A stretch of DNA of 64,000 bases from Phycisphaerae bacterium. Its GTDB lineage: Bacteria; Planctomycetota; Phycisphaerae; UBA1845. Positions 1-8,068 of this stretch are shown here, one piece after another. The translations under genes and the position numbers were made by a program. Position 1 is the first letter of the stretch. The number at the start of each line of letters is the position of its first letter. The stretch spans positions 1 to 64,000 of the forward strand of contig JAJDDW010000114.1 of assembly GCA_029260115.1 (NCBI GenBank), given 5' to 3'. Under the pieces are notes generated by a model. That model was not told the origin of the DNA. It searched no databases and saw only the letters and a list, made by a program, of their open reading frames with translations.

Positions 1-647
1 AGCCCCTCCGCCGTCGAAGCATCCAACACCCGAGAATTCACATACGGCCCGCGTGCCGAGCCGTCCGCCTTCTGAAAGGCAGCGTACACCTGTGCGGTAG
101 GTACCATCTGCCCGCCAAAAACTAACAGCGCCCAACCAGACCACCTCAAGCTAGCTGATTCAACGCACTCACCCCTGCCCGACACCCTAGCAGCCGGCAG
201 CGAGAAAAATAATGGCACATCCGACCCCAGCGAAGCGCCAATTTCAGCCAGCGTATCCCGCCGCAAACCGCCTCCCCACAAGCGATTGCACAATTGCAAG
301 GTCGTAGCCGCATCGCTGCTGCCACCCCCCATACCACCGCCTATCGGAATTCGTTTATTCAGCTCAATGCAAACGCCAGAGCGTGGCTTCACCCGCTTAG
401 AAAGTTGAGTAGCCGCCAGAAATGCGAGATTATCCGAAGACTGAATCGTCGAATCGCTGCATGCGACAGAAATGCCATCCTCATCGGACAACGCACATCG
501 CACAGTATCATGCAGACCAACACCAATAGCGACAGATTCAATATCGTGAAAACCGTCGGCCCGTTTGCCGAGCACACCAAGCGTCAAATTAATTTTCGCG
601 TAGGCGTTGGCCTCAATGACTTCTGAGGTGTCTGAGCGTTCGGTCAT
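1..647 (-). CDS. ispE: 4-diphosphocytidyl-2-C-methyl-D-erythritol kinase, C-terminus cut by window edge
   Basis: I translated the minus strand from the ATG at 647 to the window edge, about 215 residues with no stop. The start reads MTERSDTSEVIEANAYAKIN, which is the usual IspE opening (AKINLTL). A GHMP-kinase ATP loop follows as PIGGGMGGGSSDAATTL around residues 95-112, then GSDVPLFF, another IspE signature. The enzyme phosphorylates CDP-methylerythritol in the non-mevalonate isoprenoid pathway in the cytosol. About 70-80 C-terminal residues are expected beyond the edge. The ATG has only a weak ribosome binding site. A small cysteine-rich reading frame ends 40 bases upstream and could be co-transcribed. 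Identification is firm; only the length is incomplete. Confidence 0.93.
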   Translation of the reverse strand, partial: MTERSDTSEVIEANAYAKINLTLGVLGKRADGFHDIESVAIGVGLHDTVRCALSDEDGISVACSDSTIQSSDNLAFLAATQLSKRVKPRSGVCIELNKRIPIGGGMGGGSSDAATTLQLCNRLWGGGLRRDTLAEIGASLGSDVPLFFSLPAARVSGRGECVESASLRWSGWALLVFGGQMVPTAQVYAAFQKADGSARGPYVNSRVLDASTAEG

Positions 648-687
648 GCAGTGCGTCGATGTAATAGCCATTGGTGCAATTAGCCAG

Positions 688-840
688 CTACATACCGAAG
701 CTGGCTGATTCGATAGTAAACGACGCCTCAAAACTGTCAACGAACCAACAATCATCCGACTGCCCATCGCAGCCCGCAAACATCATCCAAGTGGTGTTTT
801 GGCAACATCCCGTACAACTGGACCTCACCATGAAACGCAT
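688..840 (-). CDS. Possible small cysteine-rich protein (50 aa)
   Basis: A 50-codon minus-strand frame starts at ATG 840, just after an in-frame stop, and ends at TAG 688-690. It encodes five cysteines with the pattern CTGCC near the start, then CDGQSDDCW in the middle, and a Ser/Phe-rich acidic tail. No signal peptide or known family is recognised. The cysteine spacing and the sensible amino-acid mix make it look more like a real peptide than random sequence, and it lies directly upstream of ispE on the same strand. The start has no strong Shine-Dalgarno. Other frames here (for example 752-1045 minus) overlap it and look less protein-like. Real expression is uncertain. Confidence 0.3.
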   Translation of the reverse strand: MRFMVRSSCTGCCQNTTWMMFAGCDGQSDDCWFVDSFEASFTIESASFGM

Positions 841-949
841 AACCTATTACCAGTAAACTACTTACATCATATTCGCCATAATCCAAGACTACGGCCCTTT
901 GCTTGCCCCATTCCTCAGTTGGAGTGATCCACGCACCTAGCGTGTGATC

Positions 950-958
950 GGGGGGGGG
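950..958. repeat. G9 homopolymer tract upstream of 980 gene
   Basis: Nine consecutive G residues lie 21-29 bases before the ATG at 980, just before its ribosome binding site. Runs of this length are prone to slippage. The rest of the 648-979 interval holds only the small frame at 688-840. Confidence 0.7.
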
Positions 959-979
959 TAATAACAAGGAGCGACGATC

Positions 980-1465
980 ATGGGGCCTATTGAATCCGTT
1001 GGCAGCAATTCTACTGGGTGGATAAAACCGCCGCAGCATCTTCAAAGCATGACCGCAGCATCGTTTGGTGAGACTCCAGTTTCTATCACTGGCGTCACAA
1101 CTTCCAAATCATGCCAATCGCTACTCACCATCCAAGCATCTGTATCCAAGCTTCTTCAAACAATTGGCGGCGGATTAGATCAAAACGAAATGCTCAAAGC
1201 ACTTATCGCGCTTCTGCTACTATCAGCCCTACTCCGAAGTAACAACATCGAGGATCAGACAGACCAACAAAAGTTGCAAGAGCTAGGCTCAGGCAATGGA
1301 TCGATGGGACAGCAAGGTCAGTTCATCAGCTTCTATTCATCGTCCACCAGTTTCGTCATGGAGTCGTCAAGCCCAATTATCGCCGCAAACCAACAAACCT
1401 CAGCTATGACCGGCAGCGGAGTAGTGAGCGCCGCTTCCGTATCGTCAATCGACGCCGTCGCATAA
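980..1465 (+). CDS. Hypothetical protein, 161 aa
   Basis: The function is not recognised. The start at 980 is well supported because AGGAG at 967-971 sits 8 bases upstream of the ATG. The protein is rich in Ser, Gln and Gly and has one hydrophobic leucine-rich segment (ALIALLLLSALL, about residues 71-82) flanked by polar sequence, so it could associate with a membrane or form an amphipathic helix. The N-terminus has no typical signal peptide. The C-terminal third is low-complexity Ser/Ala/Val. It stands alone, with 226 bases before the GNAT gene. Similar Gln/Ser-rich proteins of unknown function exist, but I cannot assign a family. Confidence 0.6.
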   Translation: MGPIESVGSNSTGWIKPPQHLQSMTAASFGETPVSITGVTTSKSCQSLLTIQASVSKLLQTIGGGLDQNEMLKALIALLLLSALLRSNNIEDQTDQQKLQELGSGNGSMGQQGQFISFYSSSTSFVMESSSPIIAANQQTSAMTGSGVVSAASVSSIDAVA

Positions 1466-1691
1466 AACCATTTTTGACATGAGTAAAGTGCCACAAAGTT
1501 GCGCGGCAAGGGAAAGCAGCGGCTTACCCGTGTTTTCGATAGCCAAATAACCAATCATCAAATTACGCACATAGTACATGACGCTTTCCAGAGTGAATCT
1601 TTGCGACCGACCATCATATCGATAGAATCACATTCGCGTATGAGTTGCTCACGGTTATTACTGTTAAATATACTTACTTGGTTCAACCCAA

Positions 1692-2180
1692 ATGAAAAAC
1701 ATATCGAAACTTGATATTAGCCTACGAAACGTCGTCGGTACTGACCTGCCCATTTTCTTTGTACATCAATTAGACCCCCAGGCCAGCTACCAGGCCGCGT
1801 TTATCTCTAGAGACCCGACCGACCGAAAAGCATTTGACGCGCACTACGCCAAAATTCTGAACGACGATACGGTCACAATGAGAACGATACTGATGAATGA
1901 ACAAGTGGTTGGTCACGTGGCCAAGTTTGTCATGTTCGATAAGCCGGAGATCACATACGGAATCGACCGGGCCTTTTGGAATCGCGGGATAACCTCTCGT
2001 GCAGTAGCCTTGTTCTTATCCGAATATCAACCCAGACCGATTTTCGCCCACGCAGCCGCAGACAATCTCGCCTCTATCCGCGTCCTGGAAAAATGCGGAT
2101 TCGTAGCTACCGGATGCGAAATGGCTTTTGCGAAGGCACGAGGCCAAGAAATCGAAGAAGTAATCATGAAGCTGGAGTAG
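1692..2180 (+). CDS. GNAT-family N-acetyltransferase (RimJ/RimL-like)
   Basis: This 162-residue protein has the fold signature of the RimJ/RimL-type GNAT branch. It shows an N-terminal strand with LRNVVGTDLP, a central segment VVGHVAKF, then ITYGIDRAFWNRGITSRAV, where the acetyl-CoA pyrophosphate loop lies (W-N-R-G-I-T-S-R-A). The late motif NLASIRVLEKCGFVATG is the classical asparagine-to-GF segment of this branch. It transfers an acetyl group from acetyl-CoA to an amine; the substrate (protein N-terminus, antibiotic or metabolite) cannot be told from sequence. It has a standard length and no obvious operon partners, and lies 166 bases before a radical SAM gene in the same orientation. Confidence 0.85.
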   Translation: MKNISKLDISLRNVVGTDLPIFFVHQLDPQASYQAAFISRDPTDRKAFDAHYAKILNDDTVTMRTILMNEQVVGHVAKFVMFDKPEITYGIDRAFWNRGITSRAVALFLSEYQPRPIFAHAAADNLASIRVLEKCGFVATGCEMAFAKARGQEIEEVIMKLE

Positions 2181-2346
2181 ATTCTTGCCATAGATTGCTC
2201 TCGCAGCGTCATATACCTCTATACCGTGTCAGCTTGCTGGCGATGATACACAACATCCGAATCCTCGGCTACAATAGATTCGGACCGGAAGACGATCTCA
2301 ATAATGAGGACGATCTCTTTTGCATTGGTTTTTCTAGGTACAGCTT

Positions 2347-3276
2347 ATGTCGATGCCATTACCACAATTTAGCCATGAAACGTTATACGACGACGCACCG
2401 ATGGTGCCCATCAAACAGCTAGACGCCGTCTGGTTTCAGGTCGGTGGCACAATCTGCAATTTGCGATGTCACCATTGCTTCATTAGCTGCACCCCTGAAA
2501 ACGACAAATTCAAATTTATGCCGCTTGAAATGTGCAAGCCTTATCTAGACGATGCCAAGGCCCTTGGTGCAAAAGAATATTACTTCACCGGCGGCGAGCC
2601 ATTCGCCAATCCGGAAATGATTGACATTCTCGAACTAACCGTCTCCCAATATGGACCGGCTACCGTTCTCACCAATGCCACTGTCTTGACAGAAGAGAAG
2701 CTCGCTCGACTAAAAAATATCGCCCAAGCCAGTGAGCATAAAATCGAAATCCGCGTCAGCTTGGATGGCTACACGCCCGAGATGAACGATCCCATACGCG
2801 GCGAGGGCACTTTTGATCGTGCGATTGCCGGCACCAAGGCACTCGTACAACACGGGTTTCAACCCATCCTAACCATCACCCGCACTTGGGATGATTGCGA
2901 CGAAAAGGTGTTGGAAGGTTTCGTCTCCCTACTTGCAGGCATTGGCTACGCTAAGCCCAGACTTAAAATTCTGCCGTCAATCAAGCTCGGTGCGGAAGTA
3001 GACCGCACAACAGGTTACACCGAAACTGATCGCATCACCCACGACATGATGCAAAATCGCGACCCCGCACAGTTGCTCTGCCATAACTCGCGATTAGTCA
3101 CCGACCAAGGCGTATGGGTCTGCCCCATCCTGCTCGACTCCCCACACGCCCACATGAGCGATTCGCTACAAGGGGCCATGCAAGATTATCCACTACGCCA
3201 CAGCGCCTGCTACACCTGCTGGCTACATGGCGCAATCTGCTCAAACGACACCACGTCGTGTACCGCCCCAAAGTAG
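2347..3276 (+). CDS. Radical SAM protein with cysteine-rich C-terminus
   Basis: The protein has 309 residues. The radical SAM cluster motif CNLRCHHC (C37, C41, C44) binds a 4Fe-4S cluster that cleaves S-adenosylmethionine, and YYFTGGEPFANPE is the GGE motif that contacts SAM. Later signature strands (TNATVL, RVSLDGYTPEMND) match the partial TIM barrel of the MoaA/SPASM group. The last 80 residues carry several cysteines (CHNSR, VWVCPILL, ACYTCW, AICSN, SCTAP), suggesting an auxiliary iron-sulfur cluster as in SPASM/Twitch proteins, although the spacing is unusual. A fourth cysteine follows the main motif at position 48. No precursor peptide gene or modified substrate is evident next door. TAGG lies 8-10 bases before the ATG. 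The reaction is unknown. Confidence 0.85.
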   Translation: MSMPLPQFSHETLYDDAPMVPIKQLDAVWFQVGGTICNLRCHHCFISCTPENDKFKFMPLEMCKPYLDDAKALGAKEYYFTGGEPFANPEMIDILELTVSQYGPATVLTNATVLTEEKLARLKNIAQASEHKIEIRVSLDGYTPEMNDPIRGEGTFDRAIAGTKALVQHGFQPILTITRTWDDCDEKVLEGFVSLLAGIGYAKPRLKILPSIKLGAEVDRTTGYTETDRITHDMMQNRDPAQLLCHNSRLVTDQGVWVCPILLDSPHAHMSDSLQGAMQDYPLRHSACYTCWLHGAICSNDTTSCTAPK

Positions 3277-3286
3277 CAACCGAATC

Positions 3287-3811
3287 TCAATGAGTATCGG
3301 GAGAAGGCTCAACCACAGGCGGGTCAATACACTCCGAAGCATCACGGGCGTACATAATTGGAACAAGCCAGTCAGGCATGGGGTGGCATGTATTGTTAAG
3401 CCACTTCTGAATAACAAACCAGTGTCGCTCCATTTGGTGACGCAGCTCGGATAATTCCTGTGGGGATGCAGACTCAATAACCTCCATCCTAAGAGCGTCG
3501 CAACCAACGCCAAACTTTCGAGCGATTGGCACAACCTCGTGCAGTTCCGCTGGTACAACTTCCAGTCGCAATTCGATATCCAATTGAGGATCGCGGTCAT
3601 ATTCAGGATCGCCAGGCAGAGGTACTGGTTGCGACATGATGCTTTCGTCGCTGTCTTGTCGCCGTACACTAACGATTAACAAGCCAATGATTACGGCAAT
3701 ACTAATACCGATCCCTATAGTTAATCCCGACCAAAACCCCATGACTATTATCTTCAATACAGTCGAGAATGGATGAATGACAGGAAGATCTAATTCCTGC
3801 ACTGCACCCAC
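3287..3811 (-). CDS. Single-pass membrane protein, unknown function
   Basis: The protein has 174 residues and one strong membrane segment, FWSGLTIGIGISIAVIIGL, at about residues 26-47, followed by a basic RRQ stop-transfer. The rest is a soluble, acidic domain of about 120 residues containing LDIELRLEVVPAELHEVVP and RHQMERHWFVIQKWLN, ending in a proline-rich tail. I recognise no family. The start is uncertain: GTG at 3811 gives a longer polar N-terminus, while ATG at 3742 would place the membrane helix almost at the N-terminus. It converges with the radical SAM gene, the two stops being 11 bases apart, and lies 30 bases downstream of the DUF4920 lipoprotein on the same strand, so the two may share a transcript. 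Confidence 0.7.
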   Translation of the reverse strand: MGAVQELDLPVIHPFSTVLKIIVMGFWSGLTIGIGISIAVIIGLLIVSVRRQDSDESIMSQPVPLPGDPEYDRDPQLDIELRLEVVPAELHEVVPIARKFGVGCDALRMEVIESASPQELSELRHQMERHWFVIQKWLNNTCHPMPDWLVPIMYARDASECIDPPVVEPSPDTH

Positions 3812-3841
3812 ATCAAGTTAAAGCTATAGCCAATTGTAGTA

Positions 3842-4411
3842 TCAATCCGCCAAAGCAATCTTTTTAGTCAAGTCAATGATCGCACTTGGCGAGTTGAGCT
3901 TGACGATCTGCTGAGGGCCAACAATCTTAGCAATCTCCTCGGCTGATTTACCGGAGTCTTCGGCGTAGTGACGGGCCTCGTCTTCAGAGATTTCCTTCAA
4001 TTCTAATACACCCTCGACGATGGCAAGTCGACCGACAGCGTCCATGGGCACCAGACGGCCATTTACAGGGCAGGTGAACTTGACGAATAGTGTTTCACTG
4101 GTAATGGGCCCTGCCAACCGAATCCAGCATCCTTTTTTGGCACAGACAGTATCAACTTTGCCACAAATTCGAATGAGCTTATCGGCGTGCTTGGCCTTGT
4201 CGGCCAGAATCTCGCTGGCGCAGATGGGCTTACCGCTTGTAAGCTTCATCTTATTCCCAAAGGCAGTCCATTTACTTGTATTTCCGCAGCCACCTGTGTC
4301 GCAAGGCTTTTTGCAGCCAGCTACAGCTAGCTCACATTTTTTGCTCGCACAACCCGTGACAACAAACATCAAGACGAACAGGAGCGCCGTTACTTTGATC
4401 GATCGAATCAT
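3842..4411 (-). CDS. Cysteine-rich lipoprotein, DUF4920-like
   Basis: The 189-residue precursor has an N-terminal signal with lipobox VTGC (about residues 18-21), so the mature protein should be lipid-anchored outside the inner membrane. The mature N-terminus is rich in cysteine (KKC, AGCKKPC, TGGCGN). The domain at residues 50-150 contains LIRICGKVDTVCAKKGCWIR, matching the DUF4920 family, whose members bear a conserved KKGCW-type motif and are often found near metal or redox proteins. AGGAAG lies 5 bases before the ATG, supporting the start. A C-terminal helical extension (EDEARHYAEDSGKSAEEIA) follows the core. The function of the family is not established; metal or thiol chemistry is a reasonable guess. 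Confidence 0.82.
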   Translation of the reverse strand: MIRSIKVTALLFVLMFVVTGCASKKCELAVAGCKKPCDTGGCGNTSKWTAFGNKMKLTSGKPICASEILADKAKHADKLIRICGKVDTVCAKKGCWIRLAGPITSETLFVKFTCPVNGRLVPMDAVGRLAIVEGVLELKEISEDEARHYAEDSGKSAEEIAKIVGPQQIVKLNSPSAIIDLTKKIALAD

Positions 4412-4696
4412 AGCATCTTCCTTATTATTGAGATAAAACCGACTATTTCTGAGAATACACCATCTGCCAGAATCGCGTCTACACTACTCCTACGAAAGCG
4501 ACGCGGACCCTAGACTGTACTGCATATTATATGCCAACGCACATACTGTTCATACAATAATTGACAATTTTCTTAGACGGGAAAAAGATCAGGTAGATTG
4601 AATTCACCCCACACAACATGCTCATGGATAGAATTCGCCGATGAAAATTCGTCCTGCAGATAGATCTTTCACTACCCACACACGTACGCGGCGAAT

Positions 4697-5572
4697 CTAC
4701 TTCATGCTTCGTAGGCTCGATAGTACGGACTCCATCGCAGATGCGTCGTTTTCGAACGAATCGACAGGAGCCTCACAGGTAAGGATTAGTAAGCCGGTTT
4801 CAAACAAGACTGCTTCCGAGATGAATCTCTTGCTCACGCCGTCAGCCGTACCATAATACTCAAGCCGATGTGCTGGCCGATCCACGCGTTTAACGTCGCG
4901 GGCATCACCTCGTTTTTTATAATCCCCTACCTGTGCAGCCACAGATGCATCAATTGATACTTTCATCGTTGCGACGGACAATCCATGGCTCTGTGCCTCC
5001 ATGACCGTGATTTTCGAATCGCCCGGTCCTGTCACAATCACAGGAATCATAGATAAAGGTGTGTCAGTCGTAGCCTGCCATCCTGAAGACGGGATGGTCA
5101 ATTCGACCGAGAATCGTGGCAATCGGATCGTCTCATCGATAATGACGGCTCCGTTGGATTCCACTCGAATAGGCCGTTCAAATGTCACACGACGGTTGGG
5201 GTAGTCGATGTGGAGCGAACCCGTTCCAAAGAAATCGAACCCCAGGACCCCATCAATATTTTCACCAACCTGAGCACGAACTGCGCTGATGTCCATGACA
5301 GGGCATGAGACATTCCGGTCTGTAATGCCAGCTACTGAAAGTGTCTCCAAGCGCACGATCGACATCTCCACCGCGCCACCCGCCCCAGCACCAGCTGACC
5401 GGTCCATTTCCTTTAGACCTAATCGATCCGCAAACTCTTTGGTCAAGACCGAGGCGCCGGCTCCGGTATCGAGAATAAACTGAGCCTCGACGCCGTTGAT
5501 TTGGACCTCGATAATGATGAGATTGGCCTGTAATACGAAACTGCTTGTCTTTTTTTCCATGTTCTGTTGCAC
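4697..5572 (-). CDS. Retropepsin-like aspartic protease (secreted; true start probably upstream)
   Basis: A retropepsin-type active site is present as QFILDTGAGASVLT (D35-T36-G37 from the GTG at 5572), with the downstream flap-like GENIDGVLGFDFF. One such domain must dimerise to form an aspartic protease. The C-terminal 120 residues are a separate domain without a recognised family. From the GTG start there is no signal peptide. However, the same frame extends upstream to a stop at 5669-5671 and encodes a good one (IGIILTTVAVFSAASV, then LVHA before EKN) with no ATG, GTG or TTG in it. An ATC at 5660-5662, preceded by AAAGGTAGCAAGAA, would start it in the right place. The gene overlaps or abuts the winged-helix regulator, suggesting coupling. 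Confidence 0.82.
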   Translation of the reverse strand: MQQNMEKKTSSFVLQANLIIIEVQINGVEAQFILDTGAGASVLTKEFADRLGLKEMDRSAGAGAGGAVEMSIVRLETLSVAGITDRNVSCPVMDISAVRAQVGENIDGVLGFDFFGTGSLHIDYPNRRVTFERPIRVESNGAVIIDETIRLPRFSVELTIPSSGWQATTDTPLSMIPVIVTGPGDSKITVMEAQSHGLSVATMKVSIDASVAAQVGDYKKRGDARDVKRVDRPAHRLEYYGTADGVSKRFISEAVLFETGLLILTCEAPVDSFENDASAMESVLSSLRSMK

Positions 5573-5646
5573 GTTTTTCTCCGCGTGGACGAGTTTTGGG
5601 CATACTGACGCCGCGGAAAAAACTGCGACGGTCGTTAAGATGATTC

Positions 5647-6270
5647 CTATCCATTTATTGATTTCTTGCTACCTTTCTTGTTACATGTAGCACTCCTACG
5701 CGTGCTGGCTACGGGTATCAGTAGCGATGTCCACGTGTATTCGTCCCCCATAGCTAGGCAACTCTTACGCATGAGAAAACGCTCAATGGCGTCTAATCTC
5801 TTGCGTGCCTCGACCGCATCTTCAGCGGTTAGCCAAACACGCTGACGCCGAACAGCGACATCATCTTCTTTCAGGCTGTCCTTCAGTGCAGACGAACAAA
5901 CGGCAGCTTCAAACTCCCGGCTCACTTGTCGCAGCGCCGAACGCACCGCCGTTACAGCGGCGTTGACACTAGTAGGTGACCGCGGGTTTAACTGGATCGC
6001 GATACGATCGGCGATGGCGCCGTAAACAATTTCAGCGCTTCGACCATTCCCTCGCGTCGAAACTTCAACCAATAAGCCAGCTTTAACCAATTTGTGAATA
6101 TGGAAGTACATCGAAGCGATAGGACGTTTTAGTTTTTCCGCTACATCGCGCACTGTGAGTTGCCCACCATGCTCAAAAAAACCGATAATCTCAAGTCGTA
6201 GCGGTGACGCAAGCGTATTGCGCTGTGCGCGGCTAGTAACGATATGGGTTGTCATTTTGCGTTGAGCCAT
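5647..6270 (-). CDS. Winged-helix (ArsR-like) transcriptional regulator
   Basis: The protein has 207 residues. The N-terminal half is a winged helix: LASPLRLEIIGFF, then LTVRDVAEKLKRPIASMYFHIHKL (recognition helix) and a wing VSTRGNGRSAEIVYG. This is the ArsR/HTH_20 layout, typically a dimeric repressor. The C-terminal half is helical (EDAVEARKRLDAIERFLMRK) and probably dimerises or senses a ligand. No metal-binding cysteine pair of the ArsR type is visible. The stop at 5647 falls inside the upstream extension of the retropepsin gene, so the two are probably one transcript. An inverted repeat at 6415-6439, about 145 bases upstream of the start, is a candidate operator for autoregulation. Confidence 0.82.
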   Translation of the reverse strand: MAQRKMTTHIVTSRAQRNTLASPLRLEIIGFFEHGGQLTVRDVAEKLKRPIASMYFHIHKLVKAGLLVEVSTRGNGRSAEIVYGAIADRIAIQLNPRSPTSVNAAVTAVRSALRQVSREFEAAVCSSALKDSLKEDDVAVRRQRVWLTAEDAVEARKRLDAIERFLMRKSCLAMGDEYTWTSLLIPVASTRRSATCNKKGSKKSING

Positions 6271-6591
6271 CAGCCTCAGTTATATTTGATTTTTCGCCAT
6301 AAGTCAAACAATAAAGTTGAGTTCTTGATTCACGAGCAAGTAAAATGTGTTTGAGTGCCGTTTCAAGTGATTGACCGCAGATTGACATTTGTAAGAAATC
6401 GTAGAGTTTCCCCATTACATGCGAGAAACTTGCATGTAACAGGACTTCATGCAAAATACATCTTGGAAATCTACGGAAAATAACCTAAGCAATAACTAGG
6501 GCTTCGGCTACAAACCAAACGATCTTCAGCGGAGGATCGCGTCTCTCATATGTGACGATATCGTTAGGTATATAAGATGAAACAAGTGAAA
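6271..6591. other. Intergenic region between regulator and tRNA-Leu
   Basis: No convincing coding frame is seen in these 321 bases. The region is AT-rich and holds the inverted repeat at 6415-6439, which may be an operator. A 73-codon minus frame over 6233-6454 overlaps the regulator and does not look like protein. Confidence 0.5.
6415..6439. promoter_or_regulatory. Inverted repeat, possible operator
   Basis: The arms TTACATGC (6415-6422) and GCATGTAA (6432-6439) are perfect complements separated by 9 bases. It lies about 145 bases upstream of the winged-helix gene that starts at 6270. Dyads of this size suit a dimeric winged-helix repressor, but no binding evidence exists. Confidence 0.35.
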
Positions 6592-6675
6592 TGCGGATGA
6601 GAGGACTCGAACCTCCACGGGGTTGCCCCCACTGGCACCTGAAGCCAGCGCGTCTGCCAATTCCGCCACATCCGC
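6592..6675 (-). tRNA. tRNA-Leu (anticodon CAG)
   Basis: Read on the minus strand, the acceptor stem GCGGATG pairs with CATCCGC, followed by discriminator A. The D-arm is GCGGAATTGGCAGACGC. The anticodon stem CTGGC/GCCAG encloses the loop TTCAGGT, giving anticodon CAG. A long variable arm (GGGG-CAA-CCCC type) marks a class II tRNA, and the T-arm contains GGTTCGAGTCC. The length is 84 bases. The CCA end is not encoded. Confidence 0.96.
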
Positions 6676-6731
6676 GACAGTTGATCGATTGCTCATTATA
6701 GCACGATCAGGGGCGGTGAACATAAGACTAA

Positions 6732-6764
6732 AGGGAGCGACTGGCAAGCTGCCGGCCGCTCCCT
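6732..6764 (-). terminator. Rho-independent terminator for 6893-7450 gene
   Basis: On the minus strand, AGGGAGCG and CGCTCCCT form an 8-base-pair stem with a further internal GCCGGC...GCCAG pairing, and it is followed by TTAGTCTT. It lies about 130 bases past the stop of the Tyr/His/Arg-rich protein gene. The U-tract is imperfect. Confidence 0.55.
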
Positions 6765-6892
6765 CAAGATCGCTTCTGTCTTACATTGCCCGACAAGCAT
6801 GTAGCCGGGGATACGAATCTCTATGCTCAGCAGCAGGGTGGCATGGGTTAGTTACCGCTTGCCCGCCACTTCCTATGGCGACTGCCCACCCT

Positions 6893-7450
6893 TTATCGAC
6901 GATACGAAAAACTAACCCCACCGCGACCTCGGCCATGATGACCACGTCCCGCAGAAACACGCACGCCAAAACCGCGACGACCATGCCCTGAATGTGAACG
7001 ACGTATGACAGGCCTACGATGCCCACTATTATGACGACTATAATGTCGATTGTGACGACCGTGACTAGACGATGTCACATAACGCCTGCTACGATGATCG
7101 TCCCTATAAACCCGTCTCGTCGGATATCTGTAATTGTCAGTTTCAACATATACAACAGCAGGTGCTTGGTACTGAACGGGTGCATAAACAGGCTCACGGC
7201 GTACAACCGGTCTCGCGTATGTCGCGTGCTGAGCATAAGGCCTGGCATAAACCACCTCAGCCGGACGATCGACCGCCGCATACGTCGGCGTTCCTCGATA
7301 CGCTGGGCCATAATTAACACGAACCCGTTGCGGGGCGTAAGTGTTGGCGTAATTATTACACTGAGCTATCGACCGCTGTGGCAAAGCAGTTACCGCAACC
7401 ACGCCCGCTCCAACCGCTAGCCATGTCAATTGTCTTGATCTGTTACTCAT
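6893..7450 (-). CDS. Secreted Tyr/Arg/His-rich low-complexity protein
   Basis: The 185-residue protein starts at ATG 7450, preceded by AAGGAG with good spacing; an in-frame extension to 7504 lacks a site. An N-terminal signal sequence (LTWLAVGAGVVAVTALPQ, cleaved near SIAQ) is followed by a repetitive tail. The tail has many YARP, VVYA and PAVVYVE segments, then a strongly basic His/Arg/Ser/Gly stretch (GRHNRHYSRHNSGHRR) to the end. There is no globular domain. Such composition suggests an extracellular or envelope-associated protein that binds anions or metals, possibly a matrix component, but no family is recognised. The gene stands alone between a MarR regulator and tRNA-Leu, and a terminator-like hairpin lies downstream. 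Confidence 0.75.
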   Translation of the reverse strand: MSNRSRQLTWLAVGAGVVAVTALPQRSIAQCNNYANTYAPQRVRVNYGPAYRGTPTYAAVDRPAEVVYARPYAQHATYARPVVRREPVYAPVQYQAPAVVYVETDNYRYPTRRVYRDDHRSRRYVTSSSHGRHNRHYSRHNSGHRRPVIRRSHSGHGRRGFGVRVSAGRGHHGRGRGGVSFSYRR

Positions 7451-7588
7451 CGCTATTCTCCTTAAAACGAAACCCAACAATCCAGCTGCGACTAACCTGG
7501 CCACAATAGCCCATATCAGCCTCCATAGACTAGTAGACCGTTTACAAGAGAAATAGTTAGCAAATAGATACTATTTTATTTTGATGCG

Positions 7589-8068
7589 TTATTTTTTGGT
7601 CTGGCCTGTATCGCTAGCGAGGCGCTCCGCGAATGCTTCACGTATGCAATGCAGCATTCTCATGAACTCTATGCGGTCTTTTGGGACCAGGGCATCAAGC
7701 ACTGCGTACATCGAGGCTAGCCTATTAGTCCGATAATCTTTATAGGCTTGTTGACCTTCTTTGGTCAATTTGACATCGACACGACGGCGGTCTTGTTGGT
7801 TGATCTCACAGGATAGAAACCCCTTGCCCCGGTTCACTTCCAGGGAACGGACAATACGCGACATTTGGGCGGGGACCACGCCAATCCGCTTTTGCACATC
7901 TCCAATTGTGAGCGGCGCTTCCTTGGCTAGTACATCCAGAGCTAGGAACTCACCTTCGGACAGGTCTTGAGCACCAGCTGGCTGGCGTGAACGAGCGATG
8001 GCTATGAGCCGATACAGCTCGAAAATTTCCTCGGCCATCTTGTCCATTGTCTGTTGTGATTTGGGCAC
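7589..8068 (-). CDS. MarR-family transcriptional regulator
   Basis: The protein has about 159 residues and the MarR winged-helix layout: a helical dimerisation N-terminus (MDKMAEEIFELYRLIA), then LDVLAKEAPLTIGDVQKRI and VVPAQMSRIVRSLE (recognition helix). The wing FLSCEINQQDRRRVDVKLTK is the diagnostic DxRR/R-x-V-x-L-T motif, and a C-terminal dimerisation helix closes it. Family members are dimeric repressors that respond to phenolic or oxidative ligands. I place the start at GTG 8068 because AGGAG lies 7 bases upstream; the GTG at 8074 is too close to that site. Neither neighbour points to a target, and no clear palindrome was found in the flanking DNA. Confidence 0.88.
   Translation of the reverse strand: MPKSQQTMDKMAEEIFELYRLIAIARSRQPAGAQDLSEGEFLALDVLAKEAPLTIGDVQKRIGVVPAQMSRIVRSLEVNRGKGFLSCEINQQDRRRVDVKLTKEGQQAYKDYRTNRLASMYAVLDALVPKDRIEFMRMLHCIREAFAERLASDTGQTKK

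Noticed and set aside
6623..6991. 122-codon plus-strand frame over the tRNA-Leu region
   Set aside because: It runs antisense across the tRNA and a terminator and is biased by Arg/Ser repeats of the opposite gene.
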